The notes beneath the pieces are model-generated. The model searched no databases and was not told the DNA's origin. It saw nothing but the letters and a program-made list of their open reading frames with translations. The position numbers and the translations under genes were made by a program. From assembly GCF_022414595.1 (NCBI RefSeq), contig NZ_JADWYO010000020.1, positions 25,361-89,360 on the forward strand: DNA of 64,000 nucleotides, given 5' to 3'. Below, piece after piece: positions 60,747-64,000 of this stretch (within the stretch, counting starts at the first letter, position 1; each line of letters starts with the position of its first letter). The stretch is from Streptomyces sp. MUM 203J. GTDB taxonomy: Bacteria > Actinomycetota > Actinomycetes > Streptomycetales > Streptomycetaceae.

Positions 60747-63068
60747 CTAGGAGTTCAGGGTCACCACCGCCGACTGGGGCCGGATCGGAAGGCGGTTGGC
60801 GGGGCGGCCGGTCGCGGCGCGGACGGCGGAGGCCACCGCCGCCGGGGTCGTGACGACCGGGACCGCGCTCGCGGCCTTGGCGCCGAAGGGGGCCACCACG
60901 TCACGTTCCTCGATCAGTCTGACGATGTGGATCGCCGGGGCGTCCAGGGCCGTGGGGAGGGCGTAGCCGGTCAGGTCGGGGTGGCGGACCAGGCCCCGGG
61001 GGGTGCGGAGGTTCTCCGTGAGAGCCGCGCCCACGCCCTGGGTGACACCTGCTTCGATGCGGGTCGCCAGTTGCGCGGGGTTGAGGATGCGGCCCACGTC
61101 CTGGGCCACCGACAGCTCCACCACGCGGACGCTGCCCAGTTCGATGTCCACGTCCACCACCGCCCGGATCGCGCAGAAGGCGAGTCCCACGAAGGCGTCG
61201 CCCTGGCCGGCGTCGTCCAGGGGTTCCGTGGGGTGGGGGCGGCACTGGGCCGTGGCCCAGAGTTCCTTGCCCTCCAGTGCCTCCGCCACCGTGGTGGACA
61301 GGACGCCGTCATAGGAGGTGATCTTGCCGTCGGTGATCTGCAACAGCTCCGTCGACATGCCGAACTTGTGCGCCAGGGGCTGGAGGAGCTGGGTGCGGAC
61401 CATCTTCGCCGCGCGTTCCACCGCGCCGCCCGAGACCCACGTGTGGCGGCTGTGGGTGGCAGCGCCCGCGGGGGGCTGGTCCGTGTCGACGGGGGCGACG
61501 TGGACCTCGCCCACGCCCAGGACCTCCTGGACGATCTGGCGTGCGAGGGTCGCGAAGCCCTGGCCGGTCTCCACCGCCGCGCACAGCACCGTCGCGACGC
61601 CGTCCTGCACACGCACGGTGGCCGTCGACACCTCGTCCGTGCCCTCGGGGCCCAGCATGTGCACCATGCCCAGCGCGTAGCCGACGCCCCGCCGGACCGC
61701 GCCAGGCTCGCCCGCCCCCTCCGGCCCGCCCGGCAGCAGCCAGTCGTCGGCCGGGGTGTCCCGGGGCAGCTGCGGCAGCGGCGCGTCGCGCACCGCCTCC
61801 AGGAGTTCGGCGACCGGCGCCGGGCAGGTCACCGTCTGACCGGTCGGCAGCAGATCGCCGGTGGCCAGCACGTTCCGCATGCGCAGCTCCGCCGGGTCCA
61901 GGCCCAGCTTGGCCGCCAGCTTGTCCATCTGGCCCTCGTACGCCGCGCACACCTGCATGGCGCCCTCGCCCCGTACATGACCGGACGGCGGGTTGTTCGT
62001 ACGGACCGCCCAGCCCTCGATGAAGGCGTGCGGGACGACGTACGGGCCACAGGCGAAGGAGACGGCCGCCGCCAGGGAGGCCGACGAGGCATCCCCGTAG
62101 GCCCCCGCGTCCAGCAGGATCTGGGCCTCCACCTTCACCAGGCGGCCCTCCGCGTCCGCGTGGTGGCGGTAGCGGAGGAGGGTGGGGTGGCGGTGGGCGT
62201 GCCCCAGGAAGGACTCCTCGCGGGTCGCCGTCAGCTTCACGGGGGCGCCGGTGCGCAGCGCCAGGAGGCCCAGCGGGATCTGGAAGCCGGGGTCCTCGCG
62301 GTCACCGGTCGCGCCCGGGACACCCGTGACGACGATCTTCACCTGTTCGGGTGGCAGCCCGTAGCAGGCGGCGGCCAGGTCGCGGTCGGTGTGCGGGTCG
62401 GTGGAGGCGGTGTAGATCTCCACGCCCCCGTCCGGGCGCGGCACGGCGAGGCCCGCCTCGGCGCCGATCGGGGCCGGGTCCTGGCGGCCGATGCGGTAGA
62501 GGCCCTCCACGATCACCTCGCCCGAGACCTCGGGGTCGCCGTAGCGGAGCGGGATGTGGCGGATCAGGTTGCCGTCCGGGTGCAGGGGCGGGGCGGAGAA
62601 GGCCTGCTCCGGGTCCGTGACCGGGTCCAGGATCTCGTAGTCGACGATGATCGCGGCGGCGGCGAGCCGGGCCGTGTCCGGGTGGTCGGCGGCGACGGCG
62701 GCGAGCGCCTCGCCGTGGTGGCGGACCACGTCGGCCGCGAACACCGGGCGGTCCGCGATGTTCCGGCCGTACGAACTGTCGCCCGGCACGTCCTCATGGG
62801 TCACCACGGCCCGTACACCCGGCATCGCGGCGGCGGCCGAGGTGTCGATCGAGCGGATCCGGGCGTGGGCGTGCGGGGAGCGCAGGATCGCCGCCCAGAG
62901 CAGGCCCTCCGCCCAGAGGTCGGAGGCGTACGGGAAGGTGCCCTCCGCCTTGGCGGGGGCGTCGGCCGACGGCAGCGACGCGCCGAGTCCCCGCGTGGGC
63001 GCGGACTGCTCCTGATGCGGTTGGGGGATGTCGACCGCCGGGATGGCGGTGGCCGCGTCGTTGCTCAC
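60747..63068 (-). CDS. xanthine dehydrogenase-family molybdenum-binding subunit
   Basis: The protein has 773 residues and the family layout: aldehyde-oxidase a/b hammerhead near the start (FPYASDLWAEGLLWAAIL), then the molybdopterin domains with QDPAPIGAEAGLA, VRGEGAMQVCAAYEGQ (Arg366) and ETGQGFATLARQI. Two canonical elements differ: the GGFGGKE block is replaced by GVPGATGDRED, and the C-terminal GVGE motif carrying the catalytic Glu is replaced by GAKAASAVPVVT at about 729-740. The substrate is therefore doubtful. GTG at 63068 overlaps the iron-sulfur gene's stop in GTGA. Confidence 0.85.
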   Translation of the reverse strand: MSNDAATAIPAVDIPQPHQEQSAPTRGLGASLPSADAPAKAEGTFPYASDLWAEGLLWAAILRSPHAHARIRSIDTSAAAAMPGVRAVVTHEDVPGDSSYGRNIADRPVFAADVVRHHGEALAAVAADHPDTARLAAAAIIVDYEILDPVTDPEQAFSAPPLHPDGNLIRHIPLRYGDPEVSGEVIVEGLYRIGRQDPAPIGAEAGLAVPRPDGGVEIYTASTDPHTDRDLAAACYGLPPEQVKIVVTGVPGATGDREDPGFQIPLGLLALRTGAPVKLTATREESFLGHAHRHPTLLRYRHHADAEGRLVKVEAQILLDAGAYGDASSASLAAAVSFACGPYVVPHAFIEGWAVRTNNPPSGHVRGEGAMQVCAAYEGQMDKLAAKLGLDPAELRMRNVLATGDLLPTGQTVTCPAPVAELLEAVRDAPLPQLPRDTPADDWLLPGGPEGAGEPGAVRRGVGYALGMVHMLGPEGTDEVSTATVRVQDGVATVLCAAVETGQGFATLARQIVQEVLGVGEVHVAPVDTDQPPAGAATHSRHTWVSGGAVERAAKMVRTQLLQPLAHKFGMSTELLQITDGKITSYDGVLSTTVAEALEGKELWATAQCRPHPTEPLDDAGQGDAFVGLAFCAIRAVVDVDIELGSVRVVELSVAQDVGRILNPAQLATRIEAGVTQGVGAALTENLRTPRGLVRHPDLTGYALPTALDAPAIHIVRLIEERDVVAPFGAKAASAVPVVTTPAAVASAVRAATGRPANRLPIRPQSAVVTLNS

Positions 63069-64000
63069 GCCGTGCCTCCGTCGTGCGGGTGGGTGACCTG
63101 GTGCGGGATGCGGACCTCGGAGGGCTGCTGGGCCTGCTGCCCGGGCCGGCCGGGGTCCTCGCCCGCGGCTGCGGCACGGGCGGCCTGAGCGGCGGCTTCG
63201 GCCTGGGCGGCTCTGCGTTCCTCGACGACCTCCCGTACGGCGCGGAGGGCGCCCTGGTAGCCGGTGCAGCGGCACAGGTTGCCGGACAGGGCGCGGCGGG
63301 CCTCCACGTCGGTGGGGGCGTGGTTGCCCTCCAGCAGGTCGTGCATCGTCATGGCCATGCCCGGGATGCAGAAGCCGCACTGGACGGCCCCGCAGCGGGC
63401 GAGCGCCCGCTGGACGTCGGAGGGCTCGCCGTGCGCGGCCAGACCCTCGACGGTGCGGACCTCGCTTCCGGCGGCGGTGGCCGCGGGCACCAGGCAGGAG
63501 GCGACGAGGCGGCCGTCGACCTGCACGTTGCAGGCGCCGCACTCGCCCTGTGAGCAGCCGTCCTTCGCGCCCGCGAGGCCGAGCCGCTCGCGGAGCACGT
63601 AGAGCAGCGACTCCCCGACCCAGGCGTCGGTGACCGGCCGGTCCACCCCGTTGACCCGCAGCACGAACGAGACGTGCGGGTGCTCCTCGCCGGCGAACGG
63701 GTCGGCGGAGGCCTGCGGCTGCGGTTCCTCCTGTGCGGGGGCGGGATCCGATACGGGGCCGGGGGCGGGCTCCGTGCCGGTGGCGTCGGCGGCCGCCTGA
63801 GGCTCGGCGGGCGGAGCGGGCGCATCGGGCAGGGCCGGGGCCCGGTCGTCCTCCTGGGCCTCGCCCTGGTCCTCGGGCCGGCCCTGTGCCGGAATGGCGG
63901 GCGCGGCGGCCTGTTCGGGCGTGGGCTCCTCGGGCGTGCCGGGCCCGTCGGCCGGGTTCTCCGGCAGGGGCCCGGGGCCCTCGGCCGGGGCCTCCCCGTC
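63065..64000 (-). CDS. xanthine dehydrogenase-family [2Fe-2S] subunit, 5' end outside the window
   Basis: The C-terminal 200 residues hold both iron-sulfur clusters: a plant-type ferredoxin motif GCSQGECGACNVQVDGR and the second cluster CGFCIPGM with CRCTGYQG. The frame is open to the window edge: before the domain come at least 110 residues of Pro/Glu/Ala-rich sequence (for example EPAPGPVSDPAPAQEEP), so the GTG at 63664 is probably internal. I recall such an extension in Streptomyces homologues. A FAD subunit is expected upstream, beyond the window. Confidence 0.88.
   Translation of the reverse strand, partial: DGEAPAEGPGPLPENPADGPGTPEEPTPEQAAAPAIPAQGRPEDQGEAQEDDRAPALPDAPAPPAEPQAAADATGTEPAPGPVSDPAPAQEEPQPQASADPFAGEEHPHVSFVLRVNGVDRPVTDAWVGESLLYVLRERLGLAGAKDGCSQGECGACNVQVDGRLVASCLVPAATAAGSEVRTVEGLAAHGEPSDVQRALARCGAVQCGFCIPGMAMTMHDLLEGNHAPTDVEARRALSGNLCRCTGYQGALRAVREVVEERRAAQAEAAAQAARAAAAGEDPGRPGQQAQQPSEVRIPHQVTHPHDGGTA

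Overview
The window is high-GC chromosomal DNA with strong G/C preference at third codon positions, frequent GTG starts, many GTGA/ATGA overlaps and very long antisense shadow frames. The gene set (SsgA-like sporulation protein, NagE/NagF GlcNAc phosphotransferase with DasR-like sites, DUF445, DUF2017-ClpS, Mec-CysO-CysM) identifies a Streptomyces or very close relative. From memory, nagF/nagE1/nagE2, ssgG, hppD and its Lrp neighbour lie in the same order in the SCO29xx part of the S. coelicolor chromosome; this was recalled, not searched.

Layout. 1-2.1 kb: small accessory genes (truncated AbiEi-like protein, secreted cysteine-containing protein, small membrane proteins). 2.1-6.8 kb: DUF445 protein and a DUF1707/ABC-2 transporter operon. 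7-12.6 kb: bifunctional penicillin-binding protein, guanidinium exporter behind a guanidine-III riboswitch, GroES-like protein, DUF3618 protein, peroxiredoxin, PemK-fold protein, MBL hydrolase. 12.7-18.3 kb: nagE2, nagE1, nagF with dre-type operators, zinc ribbon, rph, lipoprotein, rdgB, tRNA-Leu(UAG). 18.7-22.9 kb: alanine-rich secreted protein, a decayed DUF429 gene, DUF4142 protein, then the sulfur operon mec/cysO/cysM with a cysteine leader peptide inside it. 23-33.2 kb: two amino-acid transporters, DUF2017-clpS, pncB and pncA, secreted M6 protease. 33.5-45.5 kb: RDD proteins, ssgG, FAD oxidase, TPR protein, hppD with divergent Lrp regulator, an ArsR-MFS operon with a striking operator, Lon-type protease, IclR regulator. 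45.8-50.8 kb: helicase, Doc toxin-antitoxin pair, MFS exporter, PhnB-like protein.

50.9-60.7 kb is the accessory part. A short GntR regulator faces three translationally coupled small genes. Next come a broken membrane gene, a 790-residue protein with an N-terminal WXG domain, a membrane-anchored protein that repeats the C-terminal domain of that large protein, and a lipoprotein. Facing these is a three-gene operon of a WXG-like protein, a WxG protein with a Pro/Gly-rich tail, and a membrane-anchored mycosin protease. This looks like a type VII secretion substrate module with its own mycosin but with no EccB/C/D/E secretion machinery in the window. Codon use in the large protein and its neighbour is less GC-biased than elsewhere, which suggests horizontal origin.

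60.7-64 kb carries two subunits of a xanthine-dehydrogenase-family enzyme. The molybdenum subunit lacks the canonical C-terminal GVGE glutamate motif, and the iron-sulfur subunit runs off the window end with a long Pro/Glu-rich N-terminal extension. Several genes have a -10 box six to eight bases before the start codon, so leaderless transcripts appear common here. No transposase, integrase, rRNA or CRISPR array was seen.
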